From Prinia subflava (lineage: Eukaryota; Chordata; Aves; Passeriformes; Cisticolidae), in contig NC_086248.1 in the NCBI RefSeq assembly GCF_021018805.1, positions 61,079,985-61,143,984 of the forward strand: 64,000 bases of DNA, given 5' to 3'. The position numbers and the translations under genes are program-made. Positions 51,501-64,000 of the stretch are shown here, in pieces. The notes beneath the pieces were generated by a model that made no database searches, was not told where the DNA came from, and worked only from the letters and a program-made list of their open reading frames with translations. The stretch's first letter is position 1, and the number at the start of each line of letters is the position of its first letter.

Positions 51501-54500
51501 GCCAGAAATGTCAGGAAGCAAGATGCCGGCTTTTAAACAACGTTCTCCCTACCTTATCCTATTTTTAAACTTATTTATTATTTTAAAATGTAGGCAAGTC
51601 CTTTTCTTGAAAAGGCTGATGTTTTGCCGTTTGTTAAGCCCTGATTTCAGAAGGAAGTGATGTTATTGAGAGAACTGGAGAGGCTATGCACAAGACAGTT
51701 CTTCCAGTTCTTCTGAAGCCTGTGCTGCTAATATGTGGTGAGAGTTTTAATTTAAAAGTTGAAACTATTAGCTGATTTATTGATGTAACATCATTGATGT
51801 TGGTCACAGTGCTTTCCCAAGAGAGGTATTTTATAAGGCAGCTGTTGATAAGCTTCATGAAGTTAGGCCCCTCTTACTGTCAATACCAACAGTTTTTTTC
51901 TTTATAACTTGAGGGGCACTTGTATCCCACCATTATGTTCTTGATTGTTCAATGGTTTGTCTACTTTGAGGACTCATCTGGTTCTATTTTTAGGACTGGG
52001 CCATTTATTGTGGGAGGAAGTCCCTTGAGATGAAAGCTTACATCTATTCTATCTAAATATTCTATTCTTTAAAGAAGATACAACTTAACAGTACTAAATT
52101 ATGGAAAGGCTGTTCAAGGCTTTCTTGCCCGTCTAATCATGTTGGATTTTCTCTTGTGAATGTCACTGGCCAGGTATGGTTGAATTCAGCGTGGTTCTTG
52201 TGGTGAGGGAAGGTCATGCTTTACGTATGAAAATTTCAGGTAGGGAAAGGTAACAACACGTTGTTCTTAAAGATTATTATCCTTAAGTGTGTATCCTTCC
52301 TTTCGTCTTTCTTTTCATTCTCTATTGTTCTCAGCAGTATAAGGCTTCCCAAGGAAGTCCCATATTTTCCTCTATACCATCACTAAGTTGTGTGTTTGCA
52401 TCAGAAACAATGTTTGTGTCAGAAACAGTTCTTAGTTCTGATTTGCAGTTGGGCAGTGAAGCAGCCCTCTGTGCTAAATCCTCCAAAATACCCAGACTTT
52501 GTGTGTTCTGTTAATCTACATTCTGCATTGTCCTAACTTCGAAAGTAGACTCCTCTCGTAAAATCTCACCTTAAGGGAAGATTCAGTTTATAAATCCTAA
52601 CACATCTGTGAGTTGGGGTGATCCTCTACTATGCAGATCATGTCATAATCCATTCAACATGTTCCATTATTTAAATTCAGCAAAACAAGTCATAATACAA
52701 AACATGAGATCACAGCTGATCTATATACGTAGGATGGGATGGAACAAAATTAATTAGGTGAAGTAGTATTTTGGATTTTATGGTTTAATCATGTGAAATG
52801 TTGTCTGGGGTTTTTAGGCTAGTATTAAGGAGATGTGAGATACTTCCTGGGGCTTTTTAGATTGTTTTAGTTTGGTGGTTTGTTTTCTTAGGGGCAACAA
52901 GATGACTAGAGAAGGTGAAAATGCAGATTAATCACAGATTTCTGACATATTGGAGGAGTGAAATATTAGGATGAGCATGAGAACTGATGCAGTTATTTTA
53001 TCAAAACAGGTTTTCTGTTCTTCTGTCTTTCTTTCTGGCCTTATGGTAAAGGTTCAGTGATACACAATTTATGTTACGTTGCAGCAGATACCAGTTCAAG
53101 CCTTCTCATTTCTGTGCTAGAAAGCTGGAGAGGTGGTAAGGTTCTGTGTGATGCTGTGCTTGAGTAATGATTCCTCTGACTCAGTTTTTCAAAGTTATTT
53201 TGAGCACCTAGGCATTGAGTCATCAGAGACTCATTACCAGAGGTCATCATTTAAAAACATGATTACAGGAGCCAAAGAGAAGGAAGTCTGGTATCAGATG
53301 TCATAAGCTACATCTGGTTTATAGATTCAGAGTTTCGGGTTTTCATTCTGGTAGAATTTCTCTGTATATTGGTGTTATTTTAGCACTAAGACTTTACAGT
53401 TGACTGTAGCTTCGTAAAAAGGTTTGTTTTATTGCATTCTTTTGAAGTTTTCCACTGAATTATCTTCCTCCTCAGACTTTCAGGTCTTGAAAAAACTCCT
53501 AGAAGAATGTGTGGATATTCAATAAACCCCTCCTTATTTGATTAGGGCATCTATCAAATTTCAGAGTTTACAGAGATCACCAAGGTAAAAATAATTTGAG
53601 AGTTTTGCCATTTCAAATATGTGAGTTCCCTCCTGTATTAAATTTACAAGCAATTGTAACATTGATGGTGTTGGAAGCAAAAAATTTTAAAAGCAGCTAA
53701 TAGAGAAGAGACTGTAAAATACTGGGAATTTTTTGTCTCAACCATCCCTGCAGTAGGACAGATGAGCATTTAGATATCTAGAATTATTTTAAGTAAATAG
53801 TTATTGCAGTATTCAGCATTTAAAGCTAAACCTCTTCTATTTCAAAGCATGTTTCACAATTTTCATCCAAATTCACTTTACACTTCTCTGAGGGCTAAAA
53901 ATCAGAACTTGTACTTTTGTTAGTTGTGTTCCTGCTTTCTCAGCAGTTTATGATTGGAAAGGAGCTTCCCAAGTAACAGAAAGTTCAAACAACAGAGCAA
54001 TCTTGACGTAGTCCAATAAGCAAATTCAAGTGCTACTGAAGAGAGGAAAAAAAAAGCATATTGCTTGCTGGAAAATTTAGTTTAAACTCTGAGCCTTATC
54101 ACTTTTCTGTCCAAAACAGTGTTTATCTTTGAGCTTCGTATGAATAAGCAGTCTCTGTCAACAATAAAAATAAGATAAAATGAAGACATTTAAGACCAGA
54201 ATCATTCATTTCACTTTGACAGGTCTCTGTGAGACCCACAGTAAGGGGAGAAGGGCACAGGGAACAGCTCTTCCTGTAGGGAGCTGCAGTTACACAGCCT
54301 TGTGCAGTTGTGAGGAGACACTGGGGACATGGCACGGCGTGAAGGGCACATGAGCCACCCTGGGCACTGCTGGTAACAGGGTGTGTGCTCATAGAAGTGT
54401 GCTGGGTGAAGTCAAACCAGCCACTCTGTGTGAACATGTGTTTTGTGGGCAAAAGCTCTATTTCCTCCTGTATTTTGGAGCAGCTCTTCCCCCAAGCCCT

Positions 54501-55307
54501 GCCCTTTAAAGGAAGCCACTGCACAGGAGGGGTTTCCAATGTGCAAAATAGGTGTCTGAAGGAGGAGGAGGTGGTGAGAAGGTGGGCAGTGCAGCTTGTG
54601 GCAGGTCTCTGGGGAGTCCAGGCAGAACAGCTGCTTCTGGGGAAAGGCAGCCATATCTGGCCCAGAGTTTCTGCAAGTGGGACTTGCCCAAGTGAAATTG
54701 TTCAGTCCCACTCTTGTAAAAGGGTGGGGACTGGTGAAGAACTGGTTGGTGGGTCTTATTTCTTATGACTTGTCATTGAGTTACTGACTTCTGCTCTGAG
54801 TTGCCGTCTGCTCCTCCTTGGCAAGGGAACTGTTGTGCTTTTATTTTGTGTATTCATATGGTATCTCTGTTTAAACACAGTAAGTTTTGGACTTGCTTTG
54901 CTTTTCCCAGCCTTCTGAGACTGCAGTTCTCAACGTTCAGAGCAAAAATAAGTTAAGCAAAGTGTTTGCTTTCCTGGTTGATAGAACAAAATGGCTAATT
55001 TACAAGAACAGCTACAAAAATTCTCTTAGAATAGCTTTAAACTGTACCTCCTTTCTCTATGACAGGTTTGGTTTTTTTCCTCTGCGGTGATTATGTAAGT
55101 GGTTTCCAGAAGAAAGAGAATTGATAGAAAGCTATCACATTTATTGTTTTTTCTAGTTCTTATTTAAATTCTAGTATTGCCTGAAGAGCCTATACAATTC
55201 ATATTTCTGCAGCAGTAAGATGATAACTGATGAGGTACTTCACCTTACAGCTTCATCAGATTTGAGAGTGAAGCTTAAATGTTTTATTTCCTCCACTGCA
55301 TTGGTTG

Positions 55308-55433
55308 TTTTTTTTGGGGGGGGTGAGGTGAGGGGGGGGTGTCAAAGTTTGATTCAGTAACTGAATGTTGCAATTACATATGATAATATAATGTAATTAT
55401 ACTTACTTACTAGGTAAGTATGACTTACCTAGT
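55308..55433. repeat. G-rich tract plus three adjacent perfect inverted repeats
   Basis: A T-run passes into two eight-G runs separated by TGAGGTGA (about 55316-55339). Three perfect inverted repeats follow: ATTCAGT/ACTGAAT at 55352-55366, ATTACAT/ATGTAAT at 55373-55397, and ACTAGGTAAGT/ACTTACCTAGT at 55409-55433 around ATG. The last also overlaps an alternative ATACTTAC/GTAAGTAT pairing. Confidence 0.88.
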
Positions 55434-58400
55434 CACAGCACTCTTCTTTCAGCAGTACTGTAATTTCCTTCCTTAATAGCCCCATATCTTTCTTCTGAAA
55501 ATGATTGCTTGTGGAATACCAAATTAAGCATCTTCCTTGCTGCAAATAACTAGACCACAGTCTTGGAAGTTTGTATGAAAGTTGTTGAATTACAATTTTT
55601 TTATGAACAGCTCTGTCACATGCTGTCAAGATGCCAAATTTTCTAGTAATTCATAAGAAGCAGAAGTTCTAACTTTCTTTTCAGACTTCTTTGATGCTTT
55701 TTGTCACTGTAAAGGTTGCTGGTACAAGAAAAGTTTGTGAGGTATTCTGTCAGACTTTAAATGTTGCATGACTTAATCCAGTTCTGTCATTCATTATAGC
55801 TCTTGGTAGTTTTGTTTGTTTGGGTTGTTTGTTTTGTTTTTTTTTTAATTAAATGCATCTGTCCAGCATTCTTCTTTTTTTAACTCTTTGTCTTAAAAGT
55901 GGGATATCCCTACTCTGCTAGTGTGCACATTAAATTGCAGGTCATTAATGTCCAGTTCAAGTGCTGGGTGTCCTCTGGCCAAGTCTAATGACTGACCTTT
56001 GCTTATTTGAGTTGTCATTCATCATGAGATAAAGTTTGTAACCTTACAGAGTCTTCTACTTTTCTACACTGCCAATAGAAAAGCCTAAAATAGCTGTAGG
56101 TTTGGGTACTTCAGAACCCCAAAAATGTGAACCTTGCCCATTTCTAGAGCAAAGAAGCTTCATCTGATAAAATGGTAATGCATTTATGTTGGTGTAACAG
56201 TTTGCTCACTTGTGTTCATAAAATAAAAGTAAACATAGGCTTTTAGAAAGTAGTGTTTCCAATAAGAACTAAGAGATAACAAAACATTAGTATATTGATT
56301 AGATCTGGTTACTCAAGTAACAGAGACTTTAGCAGAATTGCACGTGGAGAGTTCATCCTGCTGCGTTTCAGATTCCTTCCCAGATGTTTTCAGTGGGCAT
56401 GCTATTGAGCACGTGTTTTCTTATTAACATTTACCAGTGTTTGGGACTTCAGAGTAGCAGCTATTCCAGAGTACAGCTATTCCATTCTGTATTTTATGGA
56501 TGAAGTTTTATCTGAAGTAGCATCATTTTAACATGCACTTAGTTTACTTTGCCAGGTATTCTTTTGGCCTGTGGCCTGTGCATGTGGTACATTGAGATCC
56601 ACAGTGTATAATGGTGTGCTGAGTCTGAAAGGGCTTGAAGTTCACTCCATAACCTTAGTGAAACTTTGTGCCTCTCCAGTTATTAGGATAATTACTGATT
56701 TTTTTCTAATCTCTGCTCTCATAGAGGCAGCACTATTGTGTGACTACAAGCTGTCTTAATGAGTAAGTCACAATGTGGCAATTTTTCTGGTGAATGCTGT
56801 TGGCTTTTTCTGAAACCTTCACATCTTACTGGCTTTGTCCTTTGGGGACAGAACAGGGAGGGTGCAACAGTGGTGGCCCTAAAGTTTCAGGCAAACATCA
56901 GGAGACTTGGCAAAGCAAGCTTCTGAGACACACCATTAAATATTGGTTCAGCAAACAGTTGCAAGTGTTGCAGTTTGATTTCAGAGACACAGTAATGATT
57001 AATCTAGGCGGGCATTTTAATCACACTTGAGATAAATGCATCCTGCCTGACATCCATAAATACAAACCTGTGCTGCACTTGCTGCATTTATTACTTTCTG
57101 TAGTTGCGGTGAAACTGGAATTGATGTTCTCAAATTTGAATTGAGTCCCCAGTTTTATCTGAGGATCTGGGAAAGGTTGATATTCAGAAAGGAAAACATG
57201 GGGAAGGCTGGCCACTTGGAGCAGTTGCAGTAAACTGATTCTGAAACAGGTCTGATATCACTGGAGCTTCTACTCACAGTAGAAGTTTTGCAGTACATTT
57301 TAAACTGATAACTAGTTTTAATGTTTTAAACAAGAAAAAAAGCTTTTCAAGTGCTTAACCCAACTGAAAGCTCAGATATGATTCAGGGGAGTATCTGAGT
57401 CAGTATTTGGAAATATCTCTAAATCATGTGGGTGCCATGAATGTATTTCTGCAACTGAATTTCCCTTGCTTCAGTCTTGCTTGGGTGCATGGAGATTCTG
57501 TTCTTGGGTCTGACAGTACCCCATAACTAAGTCAGTATGAACACACCAAAATGTAACCAAGCACCTCTTTTAATACTACATGATAGTTATTCTGAAAATA
57601 TGCTGCTTTTTTTTTTAAGCACTGAACTGCTTATAGATAATTCTCACACTTGAACATTTTTAAGCACTGCTATAAATCTGGAAAACATCACAGTTTCTCT
57701 TTGCTTTTTTCATGCTCTGTGGTATGGTTATCTACCCACCTGGCTTATAACTGCATGGAAAGAAGCTATAATTTGTTTTAACACCTTAAGATTTTAAGAT
57801 CTGTTATACTCTCACACTTTCAAGAGATCTTAGTCATATAACCATTTTAGACCTCATTCTGCATCAAGGACTTTTAGTCCCAGATGCTTGAGTTGAACAA
57901 GAGGCTTCCTGTGTAGGAATTCACCTGAATGCAAGTTCTTGGTGTGCATTCTGCCTGTAATGCTGGCCAGGAGCACATTTCAGTGGGCTTTGGGGTGTGT
58001 TGATGTTTGCTCACAGGCAGACAGCTGTAAAGAAGCTCAATGCCTGTGAATCAAAAACAAAATATGTAACAAAAATGAGTGGGACTAGCCTGAACTGAGT
58101 TGAGGTGGTCTTTCATGACCAAAAAATGATTTTCAGCAAGACAGTGGAGTCCTGTGTGGTAGATCTGAGGAGCTAATCTGTCCTCACTGAGGAAAAGCCC
58201 AAGTTGCAGAAGAGGCTAGTAAGCTGTTGGCTTTATTACTAAAGGAAACATTTCCAAGTCTCTTTAACATTTGAAAACTTGCCTAGACACTTCTTTCTTA
58301 CACAAAATAATACAGAAATGGTTTCAAGGTAAGCTTATTACACTTTGATTCTAATTCTAGAGGTGCCAGTGGTTTAAACCACATGCATATTGGTGGGAAT

Positions 58401-59600
58401 TGAGTATTGCATTCCTGTCCCTTATCCTATAAAGGCTTCAGAGGTTGTGTTTTGCACTTTTTAGAAACTCTTCATGTTTTGTTATCAACTCCAGTATGAG
58501 ATAGACCTTTAAATCCAGTGTAAATACTTAATTAAATAACTGCCTGAAATATTGTAGGCACATGCCGCTTCTGAGTTCTGCATCTGTCTGCAAGCATGTT
58601 TTACTAGCAGGAAGAAATTATGCAAGTGGTTGGTTCTTAGATTTTTGTCTGTGTTTAATTTGCTTCTAATATGCTTATAGTCAGTACTGTTGGCTTCAAA
58701 TTATTAGCTGCAGGCTGGTGAACTTTTTTTAGAGTTGAAAAATTGCTTAGAGGAAAGTGAGCCAGTGGGCCAAGACACATTTTTAATGTGAATTTGTAAA
58801 GTAATGTGAGGATCTAGCAGTTACAGCTGGTGAGGAAACTTGGAGTAATGATACCTGAATATTGACCTCTCTTCATCCTGGAGTTATTTACTGAACTTAG
58901 TTTCACTTTCTGGATGAGTTTGCTTTAATTGTGATGTTGCTGAAAGCAAAACGAAATCGTATTGAAAAGAAATGGAATATTATAAGGAGGTTTTAATTAA
59001 AGACATGATTTTTTTTTTGCTTATTGTTTAATAAAATTGTAGTATAAAATGTTCCAGTGTCTTCAAGCTAGTTTTCTAGGCAGATGTTGTTGAGCACTTA
59101 CACAAGAATTGATGCCTAGCACAATACAAGCAATATACATTTTCTCCAGTTTCTCTATATTAGTTCAAAAGATAAACATTGGTGTCTCCTTCATAATAAA
59201 TCTTTATCACTGTACTGGCAGTTGCTAGTATAATGCATAATCTCTTGAATTCCTAAGGTACTGTTTCTATAGGAGTCTGTCTTAGAAGACAGTGTTCCTT
59301 GTGTCCTCTTATGCTTCTATTGTCAATTTTTGTTTGTTTCTTGTCTCTTAGGAAAGCCTGTGAGAGGAACATGGAGACATTTCTTTACTGTAGGCAGGAT
59401 GGAGAGTAGCTGCCACTCCAGGCTGAGAGTCATAGCCCTTGAAGGGCCACTTGATATTTCTGCATAGGCTATCCAAATGCAAACTTTGCCTTGCAATCTG
59501 CTAGAGTTTGATAGAGGGACTAAAATGAAAAGGCATTTTTTTGTCAAATCATAGCCCCAGATGTTTCCTTTATTAGTAGTATAAATGCTTTTTATACTTT

Positions 59601-59729
59601 CAAGGCCAGGCTGGATGGGGCTTTGAGCACTGGTCTAGTGGAAGGTGTCCCTGCCCATGGCAGGGTTGTTGAGACAAGATGGTATTTAAGGTCCATCTAA
59701 CCCGAACCATTCTATGATTCTGTGATTCA
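59601..59729 (+). mobile_element. CR1 LINE 3'-end fragment, sense
   Basis: This is a clear avian CR1 3' terminus. It begins AAGGCCAGGCTGGATGGGGC, has TGGTCTAGTGGAAGGTGTCC and CCTGCCCATGGCAGGG in the middle, and ends ATTCTATGATTCTGTGATT, the characteristic 3' repeat. It is strongly 5'-truncated and has no reverse transcriptase sequence. It lies in SNX9 intron 1 in the sense direction. Confidence 0.95.
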
Positions 59730-60593
59730 GTGTCACAGATGATGCAGTGAAAATCTCTTCAGGCGTGGGGCACTTATGAACGAGCTTAGATTTCAGGATA
59801 AAGGGTAGGGAAATGATTAAATCTACCTAAATGTTAGCCACTGTTGGAAGAAAGATGGTGTCCTCAGTCCTCTGAGCTGGGAAAGACATGAGGGGCTCCT
59901 GTCTGTATTCCTGTATTCTTACTGTTTTTCTCAGCATTTTGGACACCAGCCCTTTTAAATTTCTTGCAGTATTCCCTATAATATCCACAGTGGGACTTAG
60001 CATGTGTTTTGATCTGTGGAGAGTTTTTTCAAAGATGCATTGATTAAAACATGGCAACTTAAGTAGTCTGTGTGTGAATGGTGAGACAAAACAATGGCCA
60101 AGATGTCACTTAGGTCCATGCCTACCCTGTGTATTCCCTGGAGCTTCAGTGGTGCAGTGAAGACAGCGAGGGGTTTAAGGCTTCTGCTTCAACTGATAAC
60201 AAGTCAGCTGTCTTGCACTTGTTCTAAGCAGTAAAATAAATACCTACAACCCAGTAGTTTTTTACAGACAATAATCTCAGGGCAAGTTGCTGTGAAAGCT
60301 CAGTACAGAAAAGAAATTGCAAAAGTAGTTTTAATTGCCTTTTGTGTGGAAGAATATTGTCACTTTTTAGATTAAATGTTCACTTTGAACCATTCTTTTG
60401 GATGTAATCAAAAGATACTGCTAATTTCTGATTATTTGCAGCTAGGTTTTTGTCTTTATTATTTTATTTCTGCTTTCTTAATTTCTCTAATCCTGAAATC
60501 CCAACTTGTATCCGAGCTATGCTATTTCTGTTTTGTTCTCTTAGAACTGGCCTTTAGAATGAATATTTTACTCCTAAAAACAATATATGTGGG

Positions 60594-60655
60594 AAAAAAA
60601 AAAGAAAGAAACCTCACAAAAACAAAACAAAACAAAACCCACAAAAACCAAACCC
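60594..60655 (+). repeat. A-rich (AAAAC)n low-complexity tract
   Basis: An A-run with GAAAG interruptions leads into about four AAAAC units and then ACCAAACCC. It is simple sequence in SNX9 intron 1. Confidence 0.88.
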
Positions 60656-63600
60656 ACATTCAAAAACTTTTAGAGGATAACTAATAGAATGAAGTCTGGG
60701 AAGTAATAAATACATTTCCCTCTTCTGTGCTTCCAGGTGTGATCAACATACTGCTTATCACTATTTCACAAGCAGCGGATTTCAAAGGCTTATGCTTACT
60801 AGACCTACTGGAGAATATTTGTACTAACTGAAGCAGTTTTTGCAGCAAACTGTTCTGAAGTTTATTCATACCAGATGTGTTGCTGGAGTTACTTGAGGTG
60901 ACCAAAAGCCCTTTGTTGTTCATCCCATGTTCATCCCAGCTAAAAGCTTAGGCTGCTGTCCTAGAAGAAAAGTTCAAGTCTTCTTACTGACACAGCCATT
61001 TAAAATGTCAGGACTTGACTTGTTTAGAGCTGATGGTAATGATTAATTTTATTTCGATTTTTTTTTTGGCTTTCTGCCAGGCTCCCCAAATTTTGGTTTC
61101 TGCTTCTCCAGTAGGTCCAGGTTTCAGAGAAACCTGCACTTATCTTCCCTAAAGAGAAATCCAGAATTTGATCCTCTTTCTGTGAATATGGGAACTGCAG
61201 CCATCAGCATAAGGTGTTGCCATCTTGCTTCTGTGATACAGCAGTTGAATTTCTTACAGTGGCACCAAGCAATTTAAACCTGTGAATCCCTGTCTCTTGG
61301 CAAGAGCAGTGCAGGGTGGCTGAAGCACTGAACTGCTGAAGTGCTGACTGTGAGGAGAAATGTGTGCAGTTATGGGTATTTCATGCTGTGAAACTTATAC
61401 GGATATTTCCTTTGTACTATCTTCCACTGCCAGCTGAACAAGAGAAGTAGTTGTGGTACAAGTTTCCTAAATTGTAACACATAGCTGAAACAGATGACTC
61501 TATGGTGTAACACTAGATCTCTTTCTAATACAAATGAAATCTTCTCCATAGGGAACATATTCTCAAAGGTGTGTCCAATTTTTTAGGGGCTTCTCCAATT
61601 TTTATGGTATAAACCATACTCTTTGAGAACTGTTGCATTGCGGTCAGGAAGTCCAGCATTACAAACACATTTTGCTTCAGAAGTGTGAACTTAAAGAAAA
61701 ACCAGTAGTCAGTCTATGTGGGTCCTTGATCATTGGTCTCAAGGAAGGCTTTGCAGGGAAGCTGTTTTAAAAGCTGCCCTGAGCGTAACTGATGTGCATT
61801 AGCTGTTATCCTGTCTGCTTGTGGCTGCTGAGGAATACACAGGGGCTTTCATGGTCCTTCTCCATGCCAGAGGTGCCCTGCTGCAGCTGAACTGTAGTGC
61901 AGGGAATGTGGCCCTGTGCACATCAGGATTGTTCCTTTTTGGGGTGAGGTGCTTTTCCATCTGAGCCTTGAGTGAAACATCTCGGCAAAGGCAGAAAGAG
62001 TCTTTTCATGAGAAATAGGTGTTTCTGTTGCTTTATCACCTCTCTCAAGATTCTGAGGGGCATAAAGCAGGAGCCAGTGGATCAGGACGTCTGCAAAGAT
62101 CTTGGATATTGGTCTAGTAACTTAGTGAAGCAACAGTGTAACCTTTCATTGGAAATTTATTTTAATTACATTTGCTAGACAACTTCCTTCCCACTTCATT
62201 TACACTGAAGAGCCTTAACACAGACAGGTAGAGTTGCATAGTCTTAAGTTTGCTTTCAGAAATAAATTGGTGAATGCTCTTCATTTTTTGTTATTGGGGT
62301 TTTTGTCCTTTTGGTTTTTAATATTACAGAAAGATGAGGGAAGTACTCACCTCAGACCGAAGTAATGGAGAAAAACTAAGTCCGCTCCAGGCCTAGAGAG
62401 GTATAATACTTTCACTAATCTAGATACGGCTTTTCAATGTGGGGAGTCTTTGGTATTTTAATATTCCTAGGTGTGATTCTATCATAATTCTAAAAAGACA
62501 GTAATTATTGTTGATTGCAATGCTTAGAACTTCTCAATGTTGGGAGGCTTCAAGCTGAAGTAAGTCAGTAAACCTGTAAATTGGGAAATTACAGTCCAGT
62601 TGTGTAACTACAGCAGGTAGAACCAGCTCCAAAGAATGCTGATATAACATTGAGAATTGTCATTTTCCTTTTTATTTCCTTCTCTTTATTACAATATAAG
62701 TTTCTATATCCATACTGCTGATTTTCCTTTAACTCCTACTGGTTTCTCCCGTCTCGGACTCGTAGAAAGAACTGCTGGCTCCCTCTCATTCTGGAGAAAC
62801 TGCAGCATGTGCCAGAGGCGCAGAGATGCTGGGGATCACGGAACCCTTTCCCTCTTGGCATGTGCTAAGGCAGGGTTGTGCTCAATCCGTGCCAGCCTTT
62901 CCTCACGAGAGGGAGCATGAGATGAATGTCGGGATGTGTTCAAACTCCCAGTGGAGTTTCTCTGTTGCCACCTGAGCAAAAGGAGGCAGTAGCTTAGAGT
63001 ACAACAACCAGGCCTGCTTTCTGGTCAGTTAAATCTGTTAAAGCTTTTTGGGTTAGCAGGGTTTTTTTTTTTTCTCAAAGGAACTGACAAAACCACTTCA
63101 GAATCCTGAACTATTTGTATCTTGGAGCACAGGTGGGGCAGAGGTGGTGGTGGGAAAGGGGAGATACACATGCAGTCAGGAGAAGAAATTAATTTTCTTT
63201 TAGTTAATAGATTTGTTAGTGGTTATTTCTTGTTTTTACTGCAAACTTGCATGTTTGCAGTATTCTGTAAATGAAGCAGTGGCCTTTATTCCACTAAAAA
63301 AATCTTAATTTCTGAAGTTCCTGTAGTTCTTGGACTGTTTGATCCTTTTGTGTATGATCAGAAGTAAATGTGAACCACAACAGTTACTGTACCTTTTTTT
63401 TTTTCTAAGCTGTGTTTTTAAGAAGTTGTCTTCGTGGTGTTCATTACATGGTCTGGAATTCATCACAGATTCACATTTTATGAATTTTCAAAATGTCCCT
63501 AAGCTTAGCTCTAATATTCAGTGTGTGTATTGCAGTGCCAAGGAGCTAAGATCCTTTTCTTGTTAAATGCTTTTTTCCATACCCATTTGCAATTTTGCAT

Positions 63601-64000
63601 TGAGTTGCAAAGATCTATCTTTTAAGTTCTATCTGCTACTTGGACACAACATTTGTGGCCAGTAAGAAGGAAAAAACGTATTGGAAAGTGAAACCATTTT
63701 CCATTTCATAGTATTTTGGAACTGATTGTCAGAAATTTAAATAGGTTTGGGGCTGATGTATCTGTCCAGAGAAAGGCTAGGGGGTTTTCCATTGCTAACT
63801 ATACATTTATTAATTGGAGCAAAAGCATTTAGTCATTTAGTTTTACTTTGCAATTGGTTGAGTTTATGCTATTTCCCCAATTAAATCTGAAGAGTAGGAG
63901 GGTAGTGTTAAAGCTTACTTGCCTGAAGTTCTTAAGATCTTCATTTTCAGCCTAGGCCAGTGAGCCTAGAAGTGCAGGTGAAATGGAGAGTATTTGCAGA

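Larger units (their letters stand above)
47893..64000 (+). other. SNX9: SNX9 intron 1 (5' part)
   Basis: The intron begins with GTGAGCAGCG and runs past the right edge. The first 500 bases are still CpG island; the rest is AT-rich. It contains 17-bp GC-rich tandem units, a 22-A run, a cluster of inverted repeats near 55.3 kb, one CR1 3' end, and an (AAAAC)n tract. No other exon, nested gene or RNA gene is supportable. Open frames of 60-138 codons lie on both strands without domain signatures. Confidence 0.75.

Noticed and set aside
1..64000. tRNA, rRNA, microRNA hairpin, CRISPR array or bacterial-type operon
   Set aside because: None was recognised on either strand. The texture throughout is vertebrate non-coding DNA with isolated exons.

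Overview
The window is nuclear DNA from a bird or close sauropsid relative. It has AT-rich non-coding sequence, vertebrate-style CpG islands and spliced exons, and two recognisable CR1 LINE 3' ends, one carrying the avian-type terminal ATTCTATGATTCTGTGATT signature. The species cannot be named from the sequence alone.

Only two protein-coding genes are supported, both on the + strand and both partial. At the left, 1-4837 is the last intron of ZDHHC14, 4838-5239 is the coding part of its terminal exon, and a 3' UTR follows with a canonical AATAAA at 6057. At the right, a large CpG island (about 47200-48430) holds the promoter and first exon of SNX9. The coding part of that exon is only four codons (47881-47892) before a GT donor; 47893-64000 is SNX9 intron 1 and no second exon was found. 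ZDHHC14 followed by SNX9 in the same orientation is the vertebrate order as I recall it (human 6q25.3), so each call supports the other.

The roughly 41 kb between the genes contains no supportable coding gene. It holds two degraded CR1 fragments, several simple repeats, a 90-bp alternating purine-pyrimidine tract, a G/T-rich tract, a 19-bp direct repeat bracketing an AT-rich foldback, and a second CpG-rich block at about 27690-28530 with no recognisable gene. SNX9 intron 1 holds GC-rich 17-bp tandem repeats next to the donor, a 22-A run, a cluster of perfect inverted repeats beside a G-rich tract near 55.3 kb, and one CR1.

The two genes act in separate processes. ZDHHC14 is a DHHC protein S-acyltransferase; SNX9 is an SH3-PX-BAR protein of endocytosis. 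Both concern membranes, but nothing here indicates joint regulation. The points most worth checking are a possible tandem splice acceptor in the ZDHHC14 terminal exon that would remove exactly 15 residues, the orphan CpG island at 28 kb, and the structured block at 55.3 kb. I see no sign of a new multi-gene system.
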